From the NCBI GenBank assembly GCA_963978905.1, contig OZ022258.1, positions 38,859,782 through 38,923,781 of the forward strand: a DNA stretch of 64,000 nt, read 5' to 3'. Below the pieces are notes generated by a model, which ran no database searches, was not told the origin of the DNA, and worked only from the letters and a program-made list of their open reading frames with translations. Both the position numbers and the translations under genes were made by a program. Source of the stretch: Trichostrongylus colubriformis. Lineage: Eukaryota > Nematoda > Chromadorea > Rhabditida > Trichostrongylidae. Of the stretch, positions 46,893-55,395 are shown one piece after another; positions within the stretch are counted from its first letter, which is position 1; every line of letters begins with the position of its first letter.

Positions 46893-48535
46893 GGCAGCGT
46901 TCATACTTTTGGAATTTGCGTTTTTGCGTTTTTGCGTTTTTGTGGAGAGAAGGATAGATACGTATCGATTTGCGTTTTTGCGTTTTTATGGAAAGAAGAA
47001 TAGATTCGTATCGATTTGCGTTTTTGCGTTTTTGTGGAAATGCGGAATTGTGGAGATGCGGATAAAGCATTAGATACGTATCGATTTCCATGCCACGAGG
47101 AGACGAGAGAATTAGAGAAAGGAGAGTGTGGAATTTGCGTTTTTGCGTTTTTGTGGAAATGCGGAATCGTGGAATTTGCGTTTTTGCGTTTTTGTGGAAA
47201 TGCGGAATCGTGGAATTTGCGTTTTTGCGTTTTTGTGGAAAGAAGATTAGATACGTATCGATTTGCGGAATTTGCGTTTTTGCGTTTTTGTGGAAATGAG
47301 GAAATGGATAAGATACGTGTCGATTGCTTCGTCAGCGAACGTGGATGATAAGACAAAGCACTTTCTACACTGAAGGAACAGATTGATCTTATGCATTGCT
47401 CTTTCAACAGTTTTTTCCCTTCTCGTTCACTCTTTCGTGCTCTCCATCATTCGTTTTTGATATGTGACTTTCGTCTGCTGTCACACTGTAGTGTGTCTTT
47501 GGGTGGCGTGCAAGTGTTCCGAACAGCGTACCTGGAGTTTATGTCAGCAGTGTTGTGTGGAGAGTAAGAACGACGAAATCAAAATCCTTGTGAGACTAAA
47601 ACGTGTAATACGGGCTGTCACAGACTAGCTCCCCCCCCCCCCTTATCATAGATCGTTTCTGCTTTCAGTGAGAATTTGTATCTAGTTAAAGATGCCCCAA
47701 CTTAATTATTTCAATTACAAGTTTTCCATCTTTATTACATATTTACCTTTACAAGAATCTGTTTTTATTCTTTGACACTTATCCGTGAGACGAGTTGACC
47801 AGCTTCGTAGCCAAGATCTTGAATAGGTTGTAAATCAATCCTCTCGTGCAGTAACCCCACTCATGGTGTCCTGACCCCACAGTAATCATCGGAACTCTTG
47901 CAACACACCCGTGCTAAGATGAATTTTCAATAACGATCTTGAACAGATTCCAAAGATGTCGGACTTTTGTGTAAGAAATTCTTAGGGTAGAAAGTGGCAG
48001 ACTTCTTCTGAATCGGTTCTAGATCGTAATTGGCAATCCACCTCAGCACAACCGTGTGACATTCGATTTTGGAGAGAAACTGTACTTTTCACAAAATTAT
48101 GTCCATATCCCTGCACGAAAATGGCAGTTTCTCTTCAGAGTCCGCTAAAACCATTTATCAAATGTATATAAGCTCTTATCCTTTTATCCTTATTTATATA
48201 AGCTCTTTCCGAACTCAAGAGAATGAGAACAAATAGCTCATCATCATCCGTTCGACCGTTCGCGAATGATGAGCTGCGTGGAATGACACGCACCGCGCAC
48301 GTGGCTTCCACGCTTTCCACAATTCCACATTTCCACAAAAACGCAAAAACGCAAATTCCACAATTCCGCATTTCCACAAAAACGCAGAAACGCACATTCC
48401 GCAAATCGATACGTATCTACTCTTCTTTCCACAAAAACGCAAAAACGCAGTTTTTTCAATCGATACGTATCTAATCTTCTTTCCACAAAAACGCAAAAAC
48501 GCAAAAACGCAAATTCCAAAAGTATGAACGCTGCC
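46893..48535. mobile_element. Young foldback element, copy A (nested)
   Basis: The ends are perfect inverted repeats over 28 bp beginning GGCAGCGTTCATACTTTTGG, flanked by TTA at 46890-46892 and 48536-48538. Inside each end is a tandem array of TTTTTGCG octamers with TGTGGAAATGCGGAAT spacers and a recurring AGATACGTATCGATTTGCG unit. The left array is about 440 bp and the right about 245 bp. The roughly 950-bp unique core has no open frame that looks like a transposase. The layout matches foldback transposons; the 3-bp T-N-A duplication suggests mobilisation by a PIF/Harbinger-type transposase (inference). Confidence 0.9.
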
Positions 48536-48958
48536 TTATGTGGCATTATCAGTGCACAATAGCTAGGGAGTAAATAGAATCCAATCCTTTCGCCACTAAA
48601 CCCTAGGTAAAACCTGCATTCGAGTTGGCAAATTGAAGCAGATTTATTGAATATTCTTCGAGTTGCCCCAATTCTCATTAGGCTAGCATCCAATTTCCCT
48701 CGCTTACATGATTTTTTAAGTGTAACACAGTTGTGAAAGTAAGTAAGGTATGCCTAGATCAATGCAAAAGTGAAACTTCGTAAAAGACCAGATACCTTAA
48801 AGACAGTAACAGGGGTAATGTGGACGATAAGGAGTCCCAAAAGGAATCATTCACTAAAAAATTAGGGTCTGGGAAGCCTGTGTCTGGCGAAATACCCCGC
48901 GGAAGACGCCGCCTTGATCTTGAGGGGGCGGCGGCCTCATCGGGGCTAGTCGCCTTTA

Positions 48959-49049
48959 GGCCGCTTCCATACTTTGCGCACCGACGCCGTCACGCGCGTG
49001 ACGCCGGCACGCGCGTGACGGCGTCGGTGCGCAAAGTATGGAAGCGGCC
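48959..49049. mobile_element. GC-rich hairpin MITE, copy 3
   Basis: A 91-bp element nearly identical to copy 1 (one visible central change, GCCGGCACG for GCAGGCACG), flanked by TTA at 48956-48958 and 49050-49052. It lies inside the right half of the older foldback element. Confidence 0.92.
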
Positions 49050-49654
49050 TTATCATGGAAGGCCGCCTACTAGGGTCGACTTTACGGTGGGGTGGCTGAG
49101 GTGTAGAGTAATGAGCATGATAGCACAATGGGGTTTATCGTATCGTATTAAAGCCATATCGATCGAAATGACGTGACGTGTAAGTTTTCGTGGTGAAAAC
49201 TTCCACAGGTCAGTATCAAAGATTGGAATGAATGATGCAACCGAATTAACCCTACCATTGCCTTTAGGGTATGTAAAAATGTACACGGTTGCCCAATAAG
49301 ACGGAGGCTTCTCCGAAATGCACATTTTCAATGATAAGCCGTGGAGCTATATATAACATAAGCAGATGAAGCAAAGGATTCTTCATTCAATAAACAAATC
49401 CGCAGAGGCAGTGATCCAGAAAGTATGTTCGACCGTTCGTTAATGATGAGTTGCGCGGAATGACACGCGCCGCAAACGTGGATTTTACGATTTCTACAAT
49501 CCTTCATTTTTGCAAATTCCACAATTCTGCATTTCCCCGATTCCGCAAATTCCATTGTACCAATTCTCCCGATCGATACCTATCTAATGCTTTTCTGCGA
49601 ACTCCACAATTCTGCCATTCCTCGAATTCCAAAATTATGAACGCTGCCTGAGTC

Positions 49655-50119
49655 CTACGTTTGTGGAGAAACCATGGCTGATCCCTTCACGCAGATCATC
49701 CTCCTCTTCCCACGGGTGAACGGTAACAGAAATGCCTTTACAACATGGAAAGCCCTTAAAATACAGCTGTTTCCTGTACGCTGGCTGCGGGCGTATATGT
49801 CTGCTTCTATACTTATTTTATTGCATGAATGACTGCCTTCAAGATTTTTCGTATGCACTATTTTGAAAAAAAATATGTCGCTGTTTCTAGCACATGAGCT
49901 TAGAATGTTCGCCCAATCTTTCAGTTTTATAGTCTGCACCGATTTTTCGCACACAGCTCCTTTTTGACATTTTGCCACATTCCTTTTCGCGTTTATTTCT
50001 AGTTTGTATATCTTGACTCCGGAACTTTCACAATTTTCAGGGCAGAAAACGAGCTTACGATAAGAAGAAGATAAAAAATAAGAATAGTAGTTGAAACAGG
50101 TGGAGGTGAACAATTTCAA
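49655..50119 (-). CDS. Open cysteine-containing segment, possible exon of an unknown gene
   Basis: The minus strand is open for 155 codons in AT-rich DNA without an early ATG. An acceptor TTCTTCTTATCGTAAG precedes LVFCPENCESSGVKIYKLEI. Cysteines are regularly spaced (CPENC, AKCQKGAVC, SSC, SHSC, NSC). A possible upstream exon at about 50400-50500 (VNGYDIKGRAQHTTH) ends at a GTGTGAG donor. The family is not recognised. It lies between two foldback elements, so it may be a fragment. Confidence 0.27.
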   Translation of the reverse strand: MKLFTSTCFNYYSYFLSSSYRKLVFCPENCESSGVKIYKLEINAKRNVAKCQKGAVCEKSVQTIKLKDWANILSSCARNSDIFFFKIVHTKNLEGSHSCNKISIEADIYARSQRTGNSCILRAFHVVKAFLLPFTRGKRRMICVKGSAMVSPQT

Positions 50120-50541
50120 GGAATGAGCTTCACCTCTTCAAGAAATGAGAATTTCAAGAAGTTTCAAGAATTGTTATTAGGCAGCTGAGTTAAATGCTGA
50201 AGCTTTGGAAGCGAAGACCCGCTTCGTCCCTTACCTCCCACGCATCATCTCCGTAACCCTCAAATCTGTCAGGTGAGGTGCGGCGAAAAATTCAGTCGTG
50301 AAATACTGTTGAGTAGAAAGAAGCTCAGTTCCGTAATGAATTCAGGGGCAAATTCTTCAAAGGGAAGTGAAATTAATCGCACTAAAAACTCGCACTCACA
50401 CCGCTGGTAGTTGCGTGTCCAGGAATTACTGGCGTTCCTAGCTGTTTGTCTATGAGTGTGTGTTGTATGCTGTGCACGACCTTTAATATCATAACCATTT
50501 ACTAAGCTTACCAATCGACAACCAATCGACCTGGATAGTTA

Positions 50542-52131
50542 GGCAGCGTTCATACTTTTGATATTTGCTTTTTTGCGTTTTTGTGGAAAGAAGAATAGAT
50601 ACGTATCGATTTGCGTTTTCGCGTTTTTGTGGAAATGCGGAATTGTGGAAATGCGGATAAAGCATTAGATACGTATCGATTTCCATGCCACGAAGAGACG
50701 AGACAATTAGAGAAAGGAGAGTGTGGAATTTGCGTTTTTGCGTTTTTGTGGAAAGAAAATTAGATACGTATCGATTTGCGGAACTTGCGTTTTTGCGTTT
50801 TTCTGGAAATGCGAAATCGTGGAATTTGCGTTTTTGCGTTTTCGTGGAAAGAAGATTAGATACGTATCGATTTGCGGAACTCGTTTTTGCGTTTTCTGGA
50901 AATGCAAAATCGTGGAATTTGCGTTTTTGCGTTTTTGTGGAAAGAAGATTAGATACGTATCGATTTGCGGAATTTGCGTTTTTGCGTTTTTGTGGAAATG
51001 AGGAAATGGATAAGATACGTGTCGATTGCTTCGTCAGCGAACGTGGATGATAAGACAAAGCACTTTCCACACTGAAGGAATAGATTGATCTTATACATTG
51101 CTTTTTCAACAGTTTTTTCCCTTCTCGTTCACTCTTTCGTGCTCTCGATCATTCGTTTTTGATGTGTGACTTTCGTCTGCTGTCACACTGTAGTGTGTCT
51201 TTGGTTGGCGTGCAAGTATTCCGAACGGCGTACCTGGAGTGCATGTCAGCAGTGTTGTGTGGAGAGTAATAACGACGAAATCAAGATCCTTGTGAGACTA
51301 AAACGTGTAATACGGGCTTCACAGACTAGCCCCCCCCCCCCCTTCATCATAGATCGTTTCCGCTTTCAGTGAGAATTTGTATCTAGTTGAAGATGCCCTA
51401 ACTTAATTATTCCAATTACAAGTTTTCCATCTTTATTACATATTTACCTTTACAAGTATCTGCCATTATTCTTCGACGCTTATCCGTGACACGAGTGGAC
51501 CAGCTACGTAGCCAAGATCTTGAATAGGTAGTAAATTAATCCTCTCGTGAAGTAACCCCACTCATGGGTGTCCTGACCCCACAGTAATCATCGGAACTCT
51601 TGCAACACACCCGTGCTAAGATGAATTTTCAATAACGATTTTGAACAGATTTCAAATATGTCTGGCTTTTGTGTAAGAAATTCCTAGGGAAGGAAGTGGC
51701 AGACTTCTTCTGAATCGGTTCTGGATCGTAATTGACAATCCACCTTAGCACGCCCATGTGACATTCGATTTTGGAGAGAAACTGTACTTCTCACAAAATT
51801 ATTTCTATATCCCTGCACGAAAATGGCAGTTTACTTCAAAGTCGACTGAAACCATTTATCAAATGTATATAAGCTCTTATCCTTTCATCCGTATTTATAT
51901 AAGCTCTTTCCGAACTCATGAAAATGAGAACAAATAGCTCATCATCATCCGTTCGACCGTTCGCGAATGATGAGCTGCGTGGAATGACACGCACCGCGCA
52001 CGTGGCTTCCACGCTTTCCACAATTCCACATTTCCACAAAAACGCAAAAACGCAAATTCCAAATCGATACGTATCTACTCTTCTTTCCACAAGAACGCAA
52101 AAACGCAAATTCCAAAAGTATGAACGCTGCC
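50542..52131. mobile_element. Young foldback element, copy B
   Basis: It has the same terminal sequence as copy A (the left end has a small change, TTTTGATATTTG), flanked by TTA at 50539-50541 and 52132-52134. The core 51010-52010 is very similar to 47330-48300, including a C-run, the ATGTATATAAGCTCTTATCC block and the GACCGTTCGCGAATGATGAG block. The tandem-repeat arms are unequal again (about 490 bp left, 120 bp right), so repeat number changes between copies. Length 1590 bp. Confidence 0.92.
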
Positions 52132-52212
52132 TTAGGAACATCGTACGTTCCGTCGTTGGTTCGAGAGCGTTTGAGGTGGGGAAGGGGCCTTCGGGACTGC
52201 TGTGACAGCGGC

Positions 52213-52222
52213 CATATAAAAG
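52213..52222 (+). promoter_or_regulatory. TATA box
   Basis: CATATAAAAG lies 130 bp upstream of the ATG of the small gene at 52352, immediately downstream of foldback copy B. Confidence 0.45.
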
Positions 52223-52351
52223 TGCAATAGGCGACTGACTGTTGACAACTCACGACTGGCCAGATTGGCCGAAGTGACCGAACTGCTGAACTGCCTCTGC
52301 CTGTGGCGGAGCGAACCACTCAATATAGCTCAGAGGCCCCGAACAAGAGAG

Positions 52352-52808
52352 ATGCATGTCCAATCTCGTTCAACCACAACAATGCCAGTGAAACTAGCGA
52401 CTCATCTTGTTGACATTAATGGTGGGGGCGACAGTGAAGACATCTCTGCTGCTAATGAAGATCTGCTAGAAAAAAAGGCCGGTCTATTTTATCTCCTGCT
52501 TGGTTTCTATTTATCTATTTATTGATTTCGGTCATCGCAATTTTGGGTAGGAGAAATGCAGTTTGGAACCGCTGTTGTTTTTGAGGTTCGCGAATCGAGA
52601 TAGCGTTGCATGTGTTTGTTTCTCAGTATTTGTTTCGCAGTTTTGGGAATTCGAATATGTTATTCGTAAGATTCTCTCCCTTCTTCTGCTTTGCCATAGG
52701 TCTTCTTCAGATTTATTGGAGACAGCAACTACCTACTACCACGTTGTGAACGACCAGGGCAAAATCCGTATAGCGAAGAAGCGCGGCCCTTTTATACGGC
52801 TGAAGTAG
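52352..52808 (+). CDS. Small two-exon gene, 82 residues, unknown function
   Basis: Exon 1 (52352-52502) encodes 50 codons and one base (MHVQSRSTTTMPVKLATHLV, then GGGDSEDISAANEDLLEKK) and ends at CTTG|GTTTCT. A 208-base intron ends GTCTTCTTCAG. Exon 2 (52711-52808) joins in phase to give LLETATTYYHVVNDQGKIR and a strongly basic end, IAKKRGPFIRLK, then TAG. A TATA box lies at 52213 and AATAAA at 52935, both in the right order. There is no signal peptide or transmembrane segment; a short hydrophobic run (LFYLLL) crosses the splice site. The family is not recognised. The basic C-terminus could be a nuclear or RNA-binding tail (speculation). Confidence 0.42.
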
Positions 52809-52934
52809 GTCGACCGAGCTCAATGGAATTTTATGTTGTATTTCAATAATCCTCGATAAGCCACTAGATAAGCTTTTTACATGTTACAAACGAGTCTATA
52901 TATATTTGAAGCTAAAGTTTGATTACAACAAAAG

Positions 52935-52940
52935 AATAAA
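52935..52940 (+). terminator. Polyadenylation signal AATAAA
   Basis: AATAAA lies 127 bases after the stop codon of the small gene at 52352-52808. Confidence 0.45.
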
Positions 52941-52969
52941 TATATGACTGAACTACGTGAAATTAAAGA

Positions 52970-54390
52970 TCATAGAGAAGACTCTCTATACTTCCCGACG
53001 ACGAATGCTTGAAGTAGGCGAGGTACGCAGTCAACGATACGTGGGTCTTCGGCTACGCGACGTTCTGCTGCGACGGCGTGAATGGACCGACGGGGTGTGA
53101 CGTTCTCTGCACGGGGAACGTTGTTGACGGGGTGGACTGCAAGCAAGCGGTGATGCAGTCATACGGGGCTTGCTTCAACCAAGCTCCAGCTAAAATTCTC
53201 TTTCTTTCTCTTTCAGACGCATTTCTTCATCGATCGTATCGTACTTTTCTTTCTTCATTTCGTCGATCCTTGTCTGTCTGCGGGGAGACATGTTTCGAAC
53301 GAATCGTACTTTTCTCTCTTCATTTCGTCGATCCTCGTCTGTCTGCAGGGAGACATGTTTCGAACTTTCTGTGCTTCTTCAATACCATGAATGAATGAGA
53401 ATATTTCGTGATTGACTCGGTTGAGCTCTTGTGGTTGTCACGAATGGCTTTTCGCAATCTGGCATCGTCCGCCTTCGAACCGCTTATTCTTCGTCCTTCG
53501 ACGGAATCCCCATTTTCGTCGAGTGTTCTGAGCCCTAAGTAGCGACACAAATGGGGAGTCGATCCCAGCCCATTCCTTGCCTTCTTTCTGTAAGAGCAAA
53601 ATTTCCAGCCATCTTGTACCCATTTCTTCAGGCCTCCTATTCACCTATGTCTGGAAGACAGAGACTTCCTGACCATTGATTCGTAGCTAATTTTCTGGAC
53701 ATCAAAATGTACGTTCCTCACTTCCAGCTCTACTTCATCGTCCCTGATGTTGGTAGTGTTCTTGGCTTCTTCGACCGAGTTGTGTATCTGAACGGTGCTT
53801 TTGGTTATCTCCTCCGAGATATGCGACATGATCTTCTGCACCGTATCTTTGTCGACGATCAAAGTGGCCAGCTTCACATTAACTTTCACGAACTCTGGTG
53901 ACGGATCATTATCTTGCCAAGCGTCTCCGTCCTCTGCGCGATGATGGACAGCTGTGAGTCACGGGAGGCAAGGCTGGCAGCATCATTCTTCTTATTGGCT
54001 TCAATTTGCTTCGATGTTTCTTGGAAGGTAGTCACTACGCATCGGCAGAACTCTTCCCAATGGTCGAAAATACAGCTGAAGTGCATCAAATTCCTTATCG
54101 GCTTCAATCTGCTTCGATGTTCGTTGGAAGGTAATGACTCCGCCTCGGCAGAACTCTCCCCAATGGTCGAAAGTACAGCTGAGTTGCTGAAATCCGAGGT
54201 TCTCGGCGAAGATCTCGACGCTTTCGAAGTTCGTCTTCCGATCCGGCCGATTTCTTGAGCTTCTTTTAGGTTTCCATCGGAGTCGACGTTGACCGAGGCC
54301 ATTGATGATTGTGCAGAAGCCGATAACATCTGACGAACGCTGCCTCAAAAACAAGGGGAAGCTGTCCTTTGACGTGCTCATGTACGGAAC
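52970..54390 (-). pseudogene. Degenerate minus-strand coding remnant of unknown type
   Basis: Several minus-strand frames are open in succession (54381-54001, 54329-53886, 53889-53641, 53550-53320, and about 53130-52973). They carry hydrophilic, partly heptad-like residues (for example IVDKDTVQKIMSHISEEITK and VEEAKNTTNIRDDEVELE), but the frame changes repeatedly. A 106-bp unit is duplicated (53997-54080 and 54103-54186). This looks like a decayed coiled-coil gene or retroelement Gag. No motif allows a firm call. Confidence 0.35.
53997..54186. repeat. Tandem duplication, 106-bp period
   Basis: GGCTTCAATTTGCTTCGATG..TTGGAAGGTA..CGGCAGAACTCT.CCCAATGGTCGAAA.TACAGCTGA occurs twice at a distance of 106 bp, with about 10-15% differences. 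Confidence 0.8.
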
Positions 54391-54757
54391 CTTATGTGTT
54401 GTTCTGGGTGGACTCGAGACTGTCGCAGAGATAACTGTACGGGGAAGCTCCGACTCCGATTTGAATTCGAGTTTAACCTTTTCTCACAGAAAGGAGAGTG
54501 AGGAAAATATTATAAATGGAAAAAAGGTGAAAATTTGTTCACAGCCGGCTTCGTCTTGCTCATATCTGTGTATGGTGAACTTTTGGGCTTGCCAGCAACA
54601 GTATCCTCAGTAAACCATGCCCCGCATCTTACTTTAACGAACACATGGCCGATGAACTTGATGATCCTGGTGCAGGTATGTATTAGCGCGAGTACAATTT
54701 CCACGCCACAAGACCAGAAACTGAGGTATCCAAAAATCGAGCATCCAATCCAAAAAT

Positions 54758-55121
54758 CTAAAAAAAAATTGCGAGCAATAGTAATCCTCCGGCGAGGGCA
54801 AGATTTTGAACAAGTGCCAGATGACGTGCAGTATGTGGCTGATATTCGGGAAGACTATCTCGTCGTAGACGTTGCTTTTTCCTGTGAGGAATCTCAATGC
54901 AGAACTGCGGATCGTTCTCACCCATCGTAGTATGCCCGTAATCTCGAATGTTTTTTGTACCGACCAGCATGATATCCGGCATTTATGTATGCGAGCTAAA
55001 TCATGGTGGAACCGCAACGCTGAGGCAGCGCCTCTTCGTTTACAGGGTGTGGAAATTTCGCAATCGCTTCGAGCTGTAGCCAGTGTTGATGGACAACTTG
55101 TAGTGCAGGAAATGGGGGTAC
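54758..55121 (-). pseudogene. G2-like glycoprotein ORF, 3' part, cut off by the LTR element
   Basis: Reading away from the retrotransposon on the minus strand, the sequence continues a cysteine-rich pattern (ISCTTSCPSTLATARSDC, TPCKRRG, then HKCRISC). In a shifted frame it ends in a hydrophobic stretch (LVQNLALAGGLLLLAIFF) that could be a membrane anchor. It is the counterpart of 59774-60230. The frame is not continuous to the end. It belongs to the phlebovirus G2-like glycoproteins that occur in nematode retroelements and gene families. It is broken by both insertion and frameshift. Confidence 0.5.
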
Positions 55122-55315
55122 TGTTACAGCTTTGCTACCAAGTGCTTTATTGAAGCACGAGACGACAAGTGACTAGCATACCACAGAGTAGCCCTTTTAT
55201 AGAGAAGGGCTGACGTATCACTCAATAACAAAAATGAGCACAAACACAAACACTTATTATCACAAACCAAGTCTATGACAATCGCCACATGGGTAGTGAG
55301 CGGTCATCTACAACA
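55122..55315 (-). repeat. 3' LTR
   Basis: It begins TGTTACAGC and ends TCTACAACA, i.e. TG..CA ends, 194 bp, identical to 59575-59768. Read on the minus strand it holds a TATA-like CTATAAAAGG and, further on, an AATAAA, the usual promoter and poly(A) signals that define U3-R. Confidence 0.95.
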
Positions 55316-55324
55316 CCTCCCCCC
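55316..55324 (-). promoter_or_regulatory. Polypurine tract of the LTR element
   Basis: GGGGGGAGG on the minus strand directly abuts the 3' LTR. This is the expected primer site for plus-strand DNA synthesis. Confidence 0.85.
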
Positions 55325-55395
55325 TAAGATGCAATGATGGGAGTGAAAATACAACAATGAACGACTACATTCATCTGATCAAATGTTCATTTCGT

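Larger units (their letters stand above)
46425..49648. mobile_element. Older foldback element, host of a nested copy
   Basis: The left end GGCAGCGTTCATAGTTTTGG and the right end (complement of GGCAGCGTTCATAATTTTGG) are flanked by TGA at 46422-46424 and 49649-49651. The ends continue as irregular repeats of GGAATT(T/C)GCGGAAT-type units with GATACGTATCGAT palindromes. Positions 49430-49500 match the core of the younger copies (GACCGTTCG..AATGATGAG..GCGTGGAATGACACG). The 3224-bp span includes the younger element 46893-48535, a piece of the 0.5-kb dispersed repeat near 48785-48950, and a hairpin MITE at 48959-49049. It starts 258 bp upstream of the HAD gene start codon. Confidence 0.82.

Noticed and set aside
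46901..51109. Several 100-200-codon frames rich in FAFLRFCG or PQKRKNANS repeats
   Set aside because: These are translations of the TTTTTGCG octamer arrays in foldback arms, open on both strands because of the repeat, not genes.
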